61,532 nt of DNA, from the NCBI GenBank assembly GCA_964627605.1, contig CAZVGZ010000020.1, forward strand, positions 1 through 61,532. Reading direction: 5' to 3'. The DNA comes from CAZVGZ01 sp964627605 (GTDB lineage: Bacteria > Latescibacterota > MWCZ01 > CAZVGZ01). Both the position numbers and the translations under genes were made by a program. The notes under the pieces are model-generated. The model was not told the origin of the DNA and ran no database searches. It was given only the letters and a program-made list of their open reading frames with translations. Shown here one piece after another: positions 35,049 through 43,988 of this stretch. Every line of letters starts with the position of its first letter. The first letter of the stretch is position 1.

Positions 35049-36344
35049 ATGAAGAGATATCGCGTCACACCAAGTGGTCCGCTAGACGCTACCATCACGC
35101 CACCAGGTTCCAGAAGCCACACCAATCGCGCGATTGTCGCCGCTGCGCTGGCCCGCGGCACCTCCACGCTCACCGGGGTACTCGAGAGCGAAGACACACA
35201 GGTGATGCTGGACGCGTGGCGGGCGTTGGGGATCGGTGTTTCTGAAGAGAATGACTCGACGACTGTCAACATTGAGGGATGCGCTGGGGTAATCCCGTCG
35301 AAGAACGCCAACATATGGGTAGCGGCATCTGGGACGACAGCGCGGTTTCTCACGGCGGTATTAACGGCAGCTCATGGTCGCTTCGTGATTGATGGTGTGC
35401 CAAGAATGAGACAGCGGCCGATCGCGGACCTGATAGGCGCGTTAGGAGAGCTCGGGGCTGATATAAGTACCGAGCAGGGCAACGGGTGCCCCCCAGTAAC
35501 TGTGAAAGCCAACGGCTTGCCCGGTGGACAGTGCAACCTTCCTGGAAACCTCAGCAGTCAATACCTGTCTGGGATGCTGTTAGCCGCACCTTTGGCAGAG
35601 ACGGATGTCACCATCAACATCATCGACAATCTGGTTTCGAAGCCTTTTGTGGAGATGACCGTCAAAACGCTAAAAAGTTTTGGTGTGAGGGTTGAACGAG
35701 AGGGATGGGAGCGATTTACGGTGGAGGGAAATCAGAAGTGGGATGGTCGGCAATACCCAATCGAACCCGACGCTATCTCCGCGACCTACTTTTGGGGTGC
35801 GGCTGCTGTTACCAAAGGACGCGTCCGGGTAGATGGGATAGACGACGCCACGACGCAAGGCGACGCAGCCTTTGTGCGGGTTTTGGAGGAGATGGGATGT
35901 ACGGTGATAGTAGGCGATGGGTTCACTGAAGTCGAAGGCGGAGAGCTACAAGGTATTGATATTGATATGGGTTCGATGCCTGATGCTGCGATGACTCTAG
36001 CTACCGTTGCGGTATTTGCCAACAGCCCAACGAGGGTACGAGGCGTCGCCAACATGCGGATTAAAGAGACCGACCGGATAGCGGCGATAGTGTCCGAACT
36101 GAAGAAACTGGGAGTTGAAGCCCAAGCAACTGACGACGGTTTTGTAATAGACCCATCTGACACAATAGAGCCCGCAGAGATAGATACCTACGGCGATCAC
36201 CGGATGGCGATGAGTTTCTCTCTGGTCGGACTTGGCTCACCCGGTGTTGTCATCAACGATCCAGACTGCGTGACGAAGACTTTCCCCAATTTCTTTGAGG
36301 TACTGGAGGCGGTGTGCCGCCCGAACGCCAAAGTCATGGCCTGA
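35049..36344 (+). CDS. aroA: 3-phosphoshikimate 1-carboxyvinyltransferase (EPSP synthase)
   Basis: A 431-residue two-domain inverse alpha/beta protein. Family motifs: GSRSHTNRAIVAAALARG at the N-terminus, WVAASGTTARFLTAVLT, LPGNLSSQYLSGMLLAAPLA, DAISATYFWGAAAVT, GSMPDAAMTLATVAVF, RIKETDRIAAIVSELKKLG, YGDHRMAMSFSLVGLG and DPDCVTKTFPNFFEVL. It joins phosphoenolpyruvate to shikimate-3-phosphate in aromatic amino-acid synthesis. The usual GNAGTAMR phosphate-binding stretch reads AASGTTARF, a divergent type. A methyltransferase gene starts inside its 3' end. aroC, the next pathway step, lies about 5 kb away, but other genes separate them. Confidence 0.93.
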   Translation: MKRYRVTPSGPLDATITPPGSRSHTNRAIVAAALARGTSTLTGVLESEDTQVMLDAWRALGIGVSEENDSTTVNIEGCAGVIPSKNANIWVAASGTTARFLTAVLTAAHGRFVIDGVPRMRQRPIADLIGALGELGADISTEQGNGCPPVTVKANGLPGGQCNLPGNLSSQYLSGMLLAAPLAETDVTINIIDNLVSKPFVEMTVKTLKSFGVRVEREGWERFTVEGNQKWDGRQYPIEPDAISATYFWGAAAVTKGRVRVDGIDDATTQGDAAFVRVLEEMGCTVIVGDGFTEVEGGELQGIDIDMGSMPDAAMTLATVAVFANSPTRVRGVANMRIKETDRIAAIVSELKKLGVEAQATDDGFVIDPSDTIEPAEIDTYGDHRMAMSFSLVGLGSPGVVINDPDCVTKTFPNFFEVLEAVCRPNAKVMA

Positions 36345-37003
36345 CAGGTGATGTCGGTGGCTTCCCAACCGTCGCAGACGAGATTATGCTGGCGGGCCGA
36401 ACGCTTCTGGTCCACAGGGTCGAACACCCCGATCATGCGTTGGATGCTGCGCTTGAGGCGATGAAAGGCGATGACCCTTCAGACATTCTGCCTTACTGGG
36501 TAGACGTCTGGCCATCCGCCAAAGTGCTTGCCGAAAAAATTGCCAGTCTTGGTTCATTAGCAGGAAAGACCGCGCTGGAACTTGGTTGTGGGGCGGGGGT
36601 AGGTGGGTTGACAGCGTCGGTGATGGGCTGTGATGTCATTTTCTCCGACGCTGACGTCCAGGCTGTGGCGCTAGCCAGGCTCAACGTATCAACAAACGCA
36701 TTGACCGGTGCCGATTTCGAGCAGTTGGACTGGAGAGAGCCCTTTAATATCCCAACCGTGGACCTAGTCATTGGCTCGGACCTACTCTACGAGACCTGGC
36801 AGGCAAGGCCGCTGGCGCGCACGATAGCGCAACTGCTGTCACCGCAAGGACGGGCGATAGTAGTCGATCCCAAGAGAAACACCGCAGAAAAGTTTCTGGA
36901 TGAAGCGGCGTTCGCTGGACTCGAGTCCAGCGTAGAGGAGGCTCTGAACCCAGAAACCCCAAAGCTTAGCTTTGACGTAATGACACTCACTCACGCCAAA
37001 TAA
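36314..37003 (+). CDS. SAM-dependent methyltransferase (Methyltransf_16/protein-lysine type)
   Basis: A 229-residue class I methyltransferase. SAM motif I is KTALELGCGAGVGGL, followed by FSDADVQAVALARLNVS, then VDLVIGSDLLYE. The lead-in DILPYWVDVWPSAKVLAEKI is typical of nicotinamide-N-methyltransferase-like and METTL protein-lysine methyltransferases, in which PYWxxxWPS packs over SAM. Its GTG start (36314) lies 31 bases inside aroA, so the two are probably co-translated. The target protein is unknown. Confidence 0.8.
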   Translation: MPPERQSHGLTGDVGGFPTVADEIMLAGRTLLVHRVEHPDHALDAALEAMKGDDPSDILPYWVDVWPSAKVLAEKIASLGSLAGKTALELGCGAGVGGLTASVMGCDVIFSDADVQAVALARLNVSTNALTGADFEQLDWREPFNIPTVDLVIGSDLLYETWQARPLARTIAQLLSPQGRAIVVDPKRNTAEKFLDEAAFAGLESSVEEALNPETPKLSFDVMTLTHAK

Positions 37004-37023
37004 CTGCTCGCCTGGTAATTCTT

Positions 37024-37614
37024 GTGCTAACAGGACGGCGGCGGAAGCTAACAGCTCTGCTGGGTTTTTTGGTCGTGCTCAGTGTCGGTGCCTGGGTGTT
37101 CAGGGATATCTGGTTGACTCAGATCGGACAGTGGCTGGTCGTGGAGACGCCGCTGGCGAAATCAGACGCGATATTGGTCTTAGCGCTCAACGAGTCGAGA
37201 CTGCATCATGGATGGACGCTCTTCGATAGGGGATGGTCCGACACAGTTCTGGTCAGCGTGGGACAGCACCTTCTGCAAAACTGCTTCGGGTCTGATGTGG
37301 ATATTCCGCAGTGGACGAAGAACCGGGTGGTCAGCCATGGCGTACCTGAGGACCGAGTGCGGTTTTTGTGGCGGGCTACATCCACCTTCGACGAAGCGGA
37401 GTTAGCGCGGAATACCGCTATCGCCAGAGGTTGGTCATCGTTGATGGTGGTGAGCGATCGAACACATATGCGCCGGGCGAGTTTCATATTTCAGCGGGTA
37501 TTTGAGTCAACTGGCGTCGAGCCTCGGTTCAGCGCAGTGCCCAAATCCGCGAGCTGGAGCGACCTCGACAGATGGTGGACGCGAGAAGGGTCTGCTTTCA
37601 CGATGGTAAAGTAG
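37024..37614 (+). CDS. DUF218/YdcF-like membrane-anchored protein
   Basis: A 196-residue protein with an N-terminal transmembrane helix (LTALLGFLVVLSVGAWVF) and a periplasmic DUF218 domain: PLAKSDAILVLAL (usual VVLGG changed), SHGVPEDRVRFLWRATSTFD-like box, ARGWSSLMVVSDRTHMRRAS, and a C-terminal WWTREGSAFTMVK. YdcF/SanA/ElyC relatives act in envelope homeostasis. The first box lacks the usual GG, and the C-terminus is shorter than typical, so activity is uncertain. A GTG start at 37024 follows the methyltransferase gene by 20 bases. Confidence 0.7.
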   Translation: MLTGRRRKLTALLGFLVVLSVGAWVFRDIWLTQIGQWLVVETPLAKSDAILVLALNESRLHHGWTLFDRGWSDTVLVSVGQHLLQNCFGSDVDIPQWTKNRVVSHGVPEDRVRFLWRATSTFDEAELARNTAIARGWSSLMVVSDRTHMRRASFIFQRVFESTGVEPRFSAVPKSASWSDLDRWWTREGSAFTMVK

Positions 37615-37636
37615 TACATCAAACTGCTGTACTACT
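37610..37636. terminator. Inverted repeat between convergent genes, likely bidirectional terminator
   Basis: AGTAGTACA and TGTACTACT form a perfect 9-bp stem with a nine-base loop and overlap the DUF218 stop codon. A second short dyad (TGGTGG...CCACCA) follows at once. The pair sits in the 54-base gap between convergent genes. T-runs are lacking, so this is a structural guess. Confidence 0.4.
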
Positions 37637-37668
37637 GGTGGAACTACTAGCCCCACCACAGGCGGAGA

Positions 37669-40600
37669 CTACCCTTCACTACCCACCGCAACTGGTGGGC
37701 CACTGGAGCGTATGACCCCATTTCCGTCTGCATCGCGGTCGTAGCTGCTCCAACCAGCAAGCCAGACCCGATCACCTTTCGCTATCTCCTCAATGGTTAT
37801 GTCACTGTCCGGTGGAAACGCTTCTCTCAGATCGGTCTTTTCTGACGAAAGATCCAGCGTGACGGATGATTCGGTATTGTGCTCCAGTGGCCCACCAGTT
37901 GCGAGTTTGATGGGGACGGTAATTTTCCTGTCGTGGTTGAGTAGCCAGGCACCCCGGTAGTAGCCGCGTCCCGCAGCAAGAGGCAGCGGCGAATCGAGCT
38001 CGACACGGTCGCCGTCAACCTGCGACACTCGCGCTTCGCCGATGAGGGGCGACCAGTTTAGTGAGATCATCCATCCGCCGTCATCATCTGCTGGTCTGAT
38101 GCTTTCGATTTGATAGGCAAAGCTGTCCTGGCCGCGTTTCACAAGCAGATACTGCCCGACAGCGTCATCAGGTGGGTCCTCCTCCGACAGGACGACCAAA
38201 GAACGACCAGACGTGTCTACCTCACTGATCTCGCCGCGCCAATCGGGAGCACCACGAACAACCCCGGCACCTTTCCAGGTCAGATGGCCGTCACCAACCA
38301 GTCGCGCACGGCGCACCCCTTGTTCGTCCACATCCAACATCCCCATCTGTCCGCTAAACTCAACGTCGCCTATTTTGGCGGCAGCCGTTGAGGTGTCAGC
38401 GCGTAGGACCCACTGCGTCGCTCTTTCTGTCTCAATTCGTACTGCGCTCACCCCTTCTGCTTTGAGCATTTCAGCGAAATTAACAGGAAGATCGGAATCG
38501 GATTCGACGACGTTGACGAAACATGATGAAAGTGGTGCCTCCCCGGTCCTGTGGCGCAGCGCCCACTCAAGCTCGTAGGGCGCATTGTCGGCTGGCGCGT
38601 GGGGGGAGCGACCGGTGCCTAAGACAACCTCGCCGCTGTCGGGCGATACCTGGGTCATGCGCAGTTTGATCGAGTCGTCGCCAGGCAGCGTCCAACTCGC
38701 TGACCACTGGCTGTCGATAGCGCCTCGAGAAACGTTATAGATGTGGCTCAGGCTATCTATCCGTTGGGAGCCCCAAGATGGCTGAATATTGCCCTCACCA
38801 TATTCTACATCAGGCCCCAGTGCGGTTCCTGTGGGCTGGTCTGCTAGAGTGTCAAGTCCTTCGCTGCTGAACTCTCCTGGAGGTCCGTGGAAACTCCACC
38901 AATGCTCGGTACCGCCTTCGACGTCAAAGAAGTCAACGGCGTAGAAACGTCCGTCTGGCAGATCAACAAGGCATACCGTGCGATCAAGACGATGGCCCGG
39001 TAGGTCTTCGTAAGGAGAGTCGGCGGTAAATCCTTCTCCAGATGCCCTGACCACCTGAAAACCCTCGGTGTCGCTAAAGAGCTTGACGGTGCTTCGCCAC
39101 CACGGCCGTTGTTGGCTGTTTACATGGACACTGTAGTGCGTCAGCCAGTTGGCGTCCCATGTGTCCATGTAGTTCCATGAATACGGATAGCCCATATGAC
39201 GCATCAGGTTGCGCCCGTGCGCCATCAGCCCTATGTCCATCGGCTGAAAATGGGCATGTCCTGGGTGATCGCCATAGTAGAGCCAGAGAGCCCTGCGCTT
39301 CTCGCCCTCGCCACTCTCAAGCAGCCCGACGCCATACCCATCCAACAGACGCGATGGCCACATAAAAGGTGACGGTGGCGCGGGGTCACCGTCCTGATTG
39401 GCGGTGCGTGTGTCGTCGATCCATTGGCTCGCAGTAGCGAAATCGGGGTTGTCCCCAAAAGTTGCGGCGGCTGAGCGGTATGTCTCCTGCTCATTTTTCA
39501 GGGGCATAATAGCGCTTGGTGGCAACTTGTCCGCACTGGGCAGCGCTCCGAAATCGCCGATTGCAGGACATATTAGACCAGCAGCGACGATATGGAGCGG
39601 CCACGTCAGAATGTCGCTGTATCGTCCACCTCCGAACGGATCGTATTTGGGATCACTGTAAAGCTCGGGATGTTTGGCCCTCATGGCGATAAGGTCCTCG
39701 GCAAGCGGCACCAGACCGCCGACGTGGATGCCGTTGTAGCCGCCGGTACTCTCATACGCTGCACCGTCTTTGTAGTAGTAGTTGGCAGCAAAACGACCGA
39801 GCGCTCCACCGCCTTCAATCGCCCAGTCCACCACTTCCTTGCACTCAGGTTGATCGAGACTTCTAAGGAGGGCGATGAGGCCCCTTTGAGGAAAGGGAAG
39901 ATTGGAGGTGGTGGACCCGTCCATCGACACCTGAATGCCCACATGAATAAAGAAAGTTTCGATGAATTTTCTTATTTTTGGACCGGAATCCAGGTGAGGC
40001 AGCTTGGATGAAACAAATGCGACAAGTTCGCCGTCTGAATCGATCCGATCGAAAATGAGGTCATAGGCGCGTGAGCCGTCGGCGTAGTTATAAGGCATGT
40101 TGATGCAGTATTCATCCATGCCGCTGCCGACAAGATAGTTCTCGCCAATCGGCCGGTCAGGCCCAAGTTGGCTAAACTCCTTTATAGAATCCTCATACCT
40201 CTGAAACCGGTGCTCGACCGCCATCGCCAGATAGCGGTGCTCCCTCGCCAAGCTGACAAACAGGATTGCCAATTTCCTAACTGCTACCTGATCGCCGGTA
40301 GCTTCGAAGCGCGCGGCGAGCTGATTCATAGTGCTGTAGACACGGCGAATCTGCCACAATGTTGCCACCGCTAAAAACCCGTATGTGTGGCCGTCTTGCT
40401 CGTAGCCCCAGCCATCGTCTGGAAAATCGCCTGATGTGTGATCGCCTCCATCAATATCGTTGGTTGGATACCAGGATAGGTCCACCGGACACTGCACTTT
40501 TGAGCGGTGATCTACGGGATCTTTTACCCACGGGTAGTAAGGGTTTTCTGAAAAAATATCCAACCGGTCTACCGGGCAACCTTCTTTGAGATTGACCCAG

Positions 40601-41115
40601 TGCCATCTCGGTATGTCGCACTTGGGTTCTAAATCCCACAAAAATTCGTCAGACCACTCCATCGCTTCGCATTCAGGCGGACTGCCGCTACTTTTGCCGA
40701 TCTGCTCTAAGGGGACGACCGTGTGTTCTGACTTAAGAGCGATGGCGCGACCATCCAACGGCCAGACTCGAGGGGTTTTGATCGGTCCGAAAGAGCGAGG
40801 TATATCCCAATCCACCTCTGCGACTATCTCGATGGACAGCTCAATGGTATTACTACCTGACGCGAGGGCGATGTGGGCTTCGTCAGTCGATGAATGCCCT
40901 TTCAGATAGAGCCTGTGTTGAGGGCCAGGATGATCTTCAGGCGACCGGTCAAGAAGCTGTAGCTCAGCTGGCAGTTGGCAGGTGAGAGGTCCGTCTGACT
41001 CCACAACAACTCGACACCGACGCCCCTCACCGACCCATGTTGGTGCTGACAGTATGCGCATCGCCATTTGGACACTCTCCCTCAAATCGGGCGTTGGGCT
41101 CATATCCGCTGCCAT
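37669..41115 (-). CDS. Large heparinase II/III-like polysaccharide lyase
   Basis: A 1,148-residue protein with the layout of alginate/heparinase II/III-type lyases. An N-terminal beta domain (residues about 1-170) is followed by an alpha/alpha toroid (about 230-560: VATLWQIRRVYSTMNQLAAR, VGSGMDEYCINMPYNYADGS, YNGIHVGGLVPLAEDLIAMR). A beta-sandwich starts with YYGDHPGHAHFQPMDIGLMA, then GRNLMRHMGYP, the His-containing active-site strand. About 400 further beta-rich residues follow. These enzymes break acidic glycans by beta-elimination. No signal peptide is visible, odd for such a large lyase, so it may act on imported material. An intact oligogalacturonate-lyase-like gene elsewhere in the window fits uronate use. 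Exact substrate unknown. Confidence 0.7.
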   Translation of the reverse strand: MAADMSPTPDLRESVQMAMRILSAPTWVGEGRRCRVVVESDGPLTCQLPAELQLLDRSPEDHPGPQHRLYLKGHSSTDEAHIALASGSNTIELSIEIVAEVDWDIPRSFGPIKTPRVWPLDGRAIALKSEHTVVPLEQIGKSSGSPPECEAMEWSDEFLWDLEPKCDIPRWHWVNLKEGCPVDRLDIFSENPYYPWVKDPVDHRSKVQCPVDLSWYPTNDIDGGDHTSGDFPDDGWGYEQDGHTYGFLAVATLWQIRRVYSTMNQLAARFEATGDQVAVRKLAILFVSLAREHRYLAMAVEHRFQRYEDSIKEFSQLGPDRPIGENYLVGSGMDEYCINMPYNYADGSRAYDLIFDRIDSDGELVAFVSSKLPHLDSGPKIRKFIETFFIHVGIQVSMDGSTTSNLPFPQRGLIALLRSLDQPECKEVVDWAIEGGGALGRFAANYYYKDGAAYESTGGYNGIHVGGLVPLAEDLIAMRAKHPELYSDPKYDPFGGGRYSDILTWPLHIVAAGLICPAIGDFGALPSADKLPPSAIMPLKNEQETYRSAAATFGDNPDFATASQWIDDTRTANQDGDPAPPSPFMWPSRLLDGYGVGLLESGEGEKRRALWLYYGDHPGHAHFQPMDIGLMAHGRNLMRHMGYPYSWNYMDTWDANWLTHYSVHVNSQQRPWWRSTVKLFSDTEGFQVVRASGEGFTADSPYEDLPGHRLDRTVCLVDLPDGRFYAVDFFDVEGGTEHWWSFHGPPGEFSSEGLDTLADQPTGTALGPDVEYGEGNIQPSWGSQRIDSLSHIYNVSRGAIDSQWSASWTLPGDDSIKLRMTQVSPDSGEVVLGTGRSPHAPADNAPYELEWALRHRTGEAPLSSCFVNVVESDSDLPVNFAEMLKAEGVSAVRIETERATQWVLRADTSTAAAKIGDVEFSGQMGMLDVDEQGVRRARLVGDGHLTWKGAGVVRGAPDWRGEISEVDTSGRSLVVLSEEDPPDDAVGQYLLVKRGQDSFAYQIESIRPADDDGGWMISLNWSPLIGEARVSQVDGDRVELDSPLPLAAGRGYYRGAWLLNHDRKITVPIKLATGGPLEHNTESSVTLDLSSEKTDLREAFPPDSDITIEEIAKGDRVWLAGWSSYDRDADGNGVIRSSGPPVAVGSEG

Positions 41116-41325
41116 TCAAGAACCGGGATTCGACAAACAAGGTCAAGCCTTTTGCGGTTTCAAACCGCCCACCTAGCGCGAAACAGAACGATGATCGCAA
41201 GAGAATCTTGGCATCGACGGTAGCCGGTTTTGGTTGCACGACCCATGACCCCCGACCACTGAGGTCGTATCATCCATAACTCGGTGGTGAGGATGGTTCT
41301 TCCAGAAAAACGGACGGCCAAAAAG

Positions 41326-42405
41326 ATGCCTGGCAACAGTTTTGGACAATCGTTTCGGATAACGACTTTCGGTGAATCTCACGGCCCTGCGCTGGGGGTG
41401 GTGATCGATGGTTGCCCGCCTCTACTGGATCTATCCGAGGACGACATACAGCCGGAGATGGATCGCCGCCGCCCTGGGCAGAGCGCTGTGACAACCGCCA
41501 GAAAAGAGGATGATGTAGTCCATATCCTTTCTGGTGTTTTTGAGGGTAAGACAACAGGAATGCCGATCGCCATTGTGATCCACAATGAAGATCAACGATC
41601 GCGTGACTACAGCGATATAAAAGACAAATTCCGACCAGGGCATGCCGATTTCACCTACCTCGCCAAATACGGCATCCGCGACTACAGGGGTGGCGGCCGC
41701 GCATCGGCGAGGGAGACCGTTGCTCGAGTTGCTGCTGGGGCTGTGGCAAAGAAGCTGCTGAGCGCTGACGGGGTTGGCGTATTGGGCTACACCGTGCAGG
41801 TTGGCGACATCTGTATGCCTGAAATGGGGGCGGCGGATATCACGTTGGAAACCATAGAAGCCAACCCGGTGAGGTGTCCCGATCAGCCAACGGCGCTGCG
41901 TATGGAGGAGTTGATGGCGAGAGTGCGCAAAGAGGGCGACTCTGTAGGTGGTGCAGCGGTGATAACTGCTGTTGGTTGCCCGGCTGGCTTAGGCGAACCG
42001 GTGTTTGACAAACTCAAAGCGGATTTGGCTAAAGCTCTCTTGAGCGTGCCTGCCGTTGTGGGGTTTGAGTACGGGGTTGGGTTCAAGGCCGCCGGGATGA
42101 GAGGCATCGAGTTTAACGATTCTTTCCTAGTCGAAGATGGTGTGTTATCAACCCGTGATAATCGCGCAGGCGGAATTTTGGGCGGAATCAGCACTGGAGA
42201 GATGTTGAATATGCGTGTGGCACTCAAACCTACATCGTCTATACCGACCGAACAGAACACTATAGACGTGAATAGTGAGCCCACAACGATCAAGACGAAA
42301 GGGCGACACGACCCCTGTCTTGTTCCCAGATTCATACCCATCGGTGAGGCGATGGTGGCACTTGTCTTGGCCGACCATCTGCTTCGCTGGCGACAGATAC
42401 GATAA
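41326..42405 (+). CDS. aroC: Chorismate synthase
   Basis: A 359-residue protein starting MPGNSFGQSFRITTFGESHG. Further marks are DIQPEMDRRRPGQSA, KFRPGHADFTYLAKYGIRD, RGGGRASARETVARVAAGAV, STRDNRAGGILGGISTGE and RHDPCLVPRFIPIGEAMVAL. It eliminates phosphate from EPSP to chorismate, using reduced FMN as a catalytic partner. ATG 41326 matches the family start; the longer ORF from 41284 adds an unlikely basic leader. A creatininase-like gene follows on the same strand 32 bases downstream. Confidence 0.93.
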   Translation: MPGNSFGQSFRITTFGESHGPALGVVIDGCPPLLDLSEDDIQPEMDRRRPGQSAVTTARKEDDVVHILSGVFEGKTTGMPIAIVIHNEDQRSRDYSDIKDKFRPGHADFTYLAKYGIRDYRGGGRASARETVARVAAGAVAKKLLSADGVGVLGYTVQVGDICMPEMGAADITLETIEANPVRCPDQPTALRMEELMARVRKEGDSVGGAAVITAVGCPAGLGEPVFDKLKADLAKALLSVPAVVGFEYGVGFKAAGMRGIEFNDSFLVEDGVLSTRDNRAGGILGGISTGEMLNMRVALKPTSSIPTEQNTIDVNSEPTTIKTKGRHDPCLVPRFIPIGEAMVALVLADHLLRWRQIR

Positions 42406-42437
42406 AGCGACACCACTCAAAAAAGAGTTTCTGCAAT

Positions 42438-43205
42438 ATGTCCAGTGTCCAATATGAAGAGATGCGTCCAGACGAAATACGTAAAGCTCGGGAAAACTGT
42501 GCAGCTGCATACCTGCCCATGGGGATTTTGGAGTGGCACGGCAAACACCTTCCAGTGGGCAACGACACACTGAAAGCGCATAAGATGGCGATCCATTTCG
42601 CCAAAGAGATTGGCGGTCTGGCGATGCCTCCGATCTGGTGGGGCGACCACCGCGCAGCGATCGCTGAGGTTGTGTTTGGGCCTGACAAGTTCACCAACCT
42701 TGATCGCGATCACAGGCCTGAGATCGCGGAGGCTTACGGTTTGGACCTGGACAGGTTCTATGAGGATGCTGAGCGCGCGGAAAATGATGGCGGTTGGGAC
42801 CTGTTTGATGGTGTACTTAGAAACAGCTATTTTGAACTCTACACGCTCGGATTTGACGTTGTTGTCACCATCTCAGGCCACTACCCGCTCCGGACGCCTG
42901 CCGACAGCGCCGCCGAAGCGTTCAACGCACTCGACAAACTGCGAGTTATCTCAATCACAGGGTTCGAGCTGGCTGAAGGCTACGATGGCGACCACGCCGC
43001 CAAATGGGAAACCTCGATGCTCATGAACCTTCGGCCTGAACTCGTGGACATGAGCAAGCTTGATGACGACCTAACTAGGCAACCCACCGGTGTCATGGGC
43101 GAAGACCCAAGGACTTCGGCATCGCCTGAGTACGGTAAAGCCGGGCTAGACGCTATTACCGCGACGCTTCGCGGGCAGGTAAAAGAGGCGCTTGGGGCCG
43201 GTTAG
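42438..43205 (+). CDS. Creatininase (creatinine amidohydrolase) family protein
   Basis: A 255-residue metal-dependent hydrolase. Family marks: YLPMGILEWHGKHLPVGNDT with metal-binding Glu and His, IWWGDHRAAIAEVVFG, VVTISGHYPLRTPADSAAEA, and DGDHAAKWETSMLMNLRPEL with the conserved His and Glu. The creatininase fold also covers mycofactocin MftE, ArfB-type FAPy hydrolases and many uncharacterised members in catabolic clusters; the true substrate is not shown. ATG start after GAGTTTCTGCAAT. Confidence 0.82.
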   Translation: MSSVQYEEMRPDEIRKARENCAAAYLPMGILEWHGKHLPVGNDTLKAHKMAIHFAKEIGGLAMPPIWWGDHRAAIAEVVFGPDKFTNLDRDHRPEIAEAYGLDLDRFYEDAERAENDGGWDLFDGVLRNSYFELYTLGFDVVVTISGHYPLRTPADSAAEAFNALDKLRVISITGFELAEGYDGDHAAKWETSMLMNLRPELVDMSKLDDDLTRQPTGVMGEDPRTSASPEYGKAGLDAITATLRGQVKEALGAG

Positions 43206-43235
43206 AGGCCTGGTCGGGTGTGAATATTGGGGCCG

Positions 43236-43988
43236 TCAACTTTTCGCCGCCACGATTTCGCGCAGGGCAGCCAAAATATCGATGGGATCAAGCCGCTTGG
43301 TGTAGTCGTTATCTGCGAACGCCAGATGCGCGATGCCGTTGCTGTCAATAACAAAAGTGTCTGGAAGAGGCAGCTCCCAGGAGTCATCACCATTGTACGC
43401 CGGGATGTTGAAGGTCCCCTTACTGTACTTAGCCTGAAGCTCTTGAGGCACAGTAAAACCAGGCCGAAATCCCGTGCCGTTCTGTTGCCTGAGTCGCTTA
43501 AAACCGGAAACGATATCCGTTGTTTGCGCTTGGTGGATATTGATGAGTCCAGGATTTCCGGCGAGATAGCTACCATCGACGCGCCGAGTTTTTTCTATTT
43601 CTGGCAGCGCACGTTCGAGCGCAGTGAACTCCAGGCAGCAGTAGGGGCACCAACCGCCTCGATAGAAACTTACTACCACCGGACCACGCGCCAGCAGGTT
43701 ATTTAGGCGCACACTGTCGCCATCAGCACTTGGCAGTGTGAAATCAGGAGCGGTACCACCCTCCTTGAGCGACCTCTCCATCACGCCAAACCGGTTCATC
43801 TCCTCGGTGATGCGATCCATCATCGCTTTCGCTTCGTCCGAACGTCTTGAAGCGCTCCGTTCCCGCCGGACGCGAAGTTGTTCGGTCAGACTCACAACGG
43901 CTTCTGGTGATGGTGGTTGACTAGAATCTCCACAGCCCATGAAACCGGCCAACAACAATAATGCGATGAGCCTTAACCGCGATCTCAT
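43236..43988 (-). CDS. Peroxiredoxin-like lipoprotein with a frame-swapped internal segment
   Basis: A 250-residue AhpC/TSA-type protein with a lipoprotein signal (LLLLAGFMGC, Cys19). Recognisable parts are GGTAPDFTLPSADGDSVRL, VVSFYRGGWCPYCCLEFTAL (resolving the CxxC thiols) and, later, FTVPQELQAKYSKGTFNIPA and LPDTFVIDSNGIAHL. Between them about 40 residues do not fit the family, but another frame does: EKLGASMVAISPEILDSSIS and SFPVLSDSGNRTARDFGLV. One extra base in the A6 run (43589-43594) and one missing base in the T4 run (43455-43458) explain the swap and cancel out. The ORF stays open, but the product would misfold unless these are sequencing errors. The stop of the upstream SDR gene overlaps the start (ATGA). 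Confidence 0.7.
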   Translation of the reverse strand: MRSRLRLIALLLLAGFMGCGDSSQPPSPEAVVSLTEQLRVRRERSASRRSDEAKAMMDRITEEMNRFGVMERSLKEGGTAPDFTLPSADGDSVRLNNLLARGPVVVSFYRGGWCPYCCLEFTALERALPEIEKTRRVDGSYLAGNPGLINIHQAQTTDIVSGFKRLRQQNGTGFRPGFTVPQELQAKYSKGTFNIPAYNGDDSWELPLPDTFVIDSNGIAHLAFADNDYTKRLDPIDILAALREIVAAKS

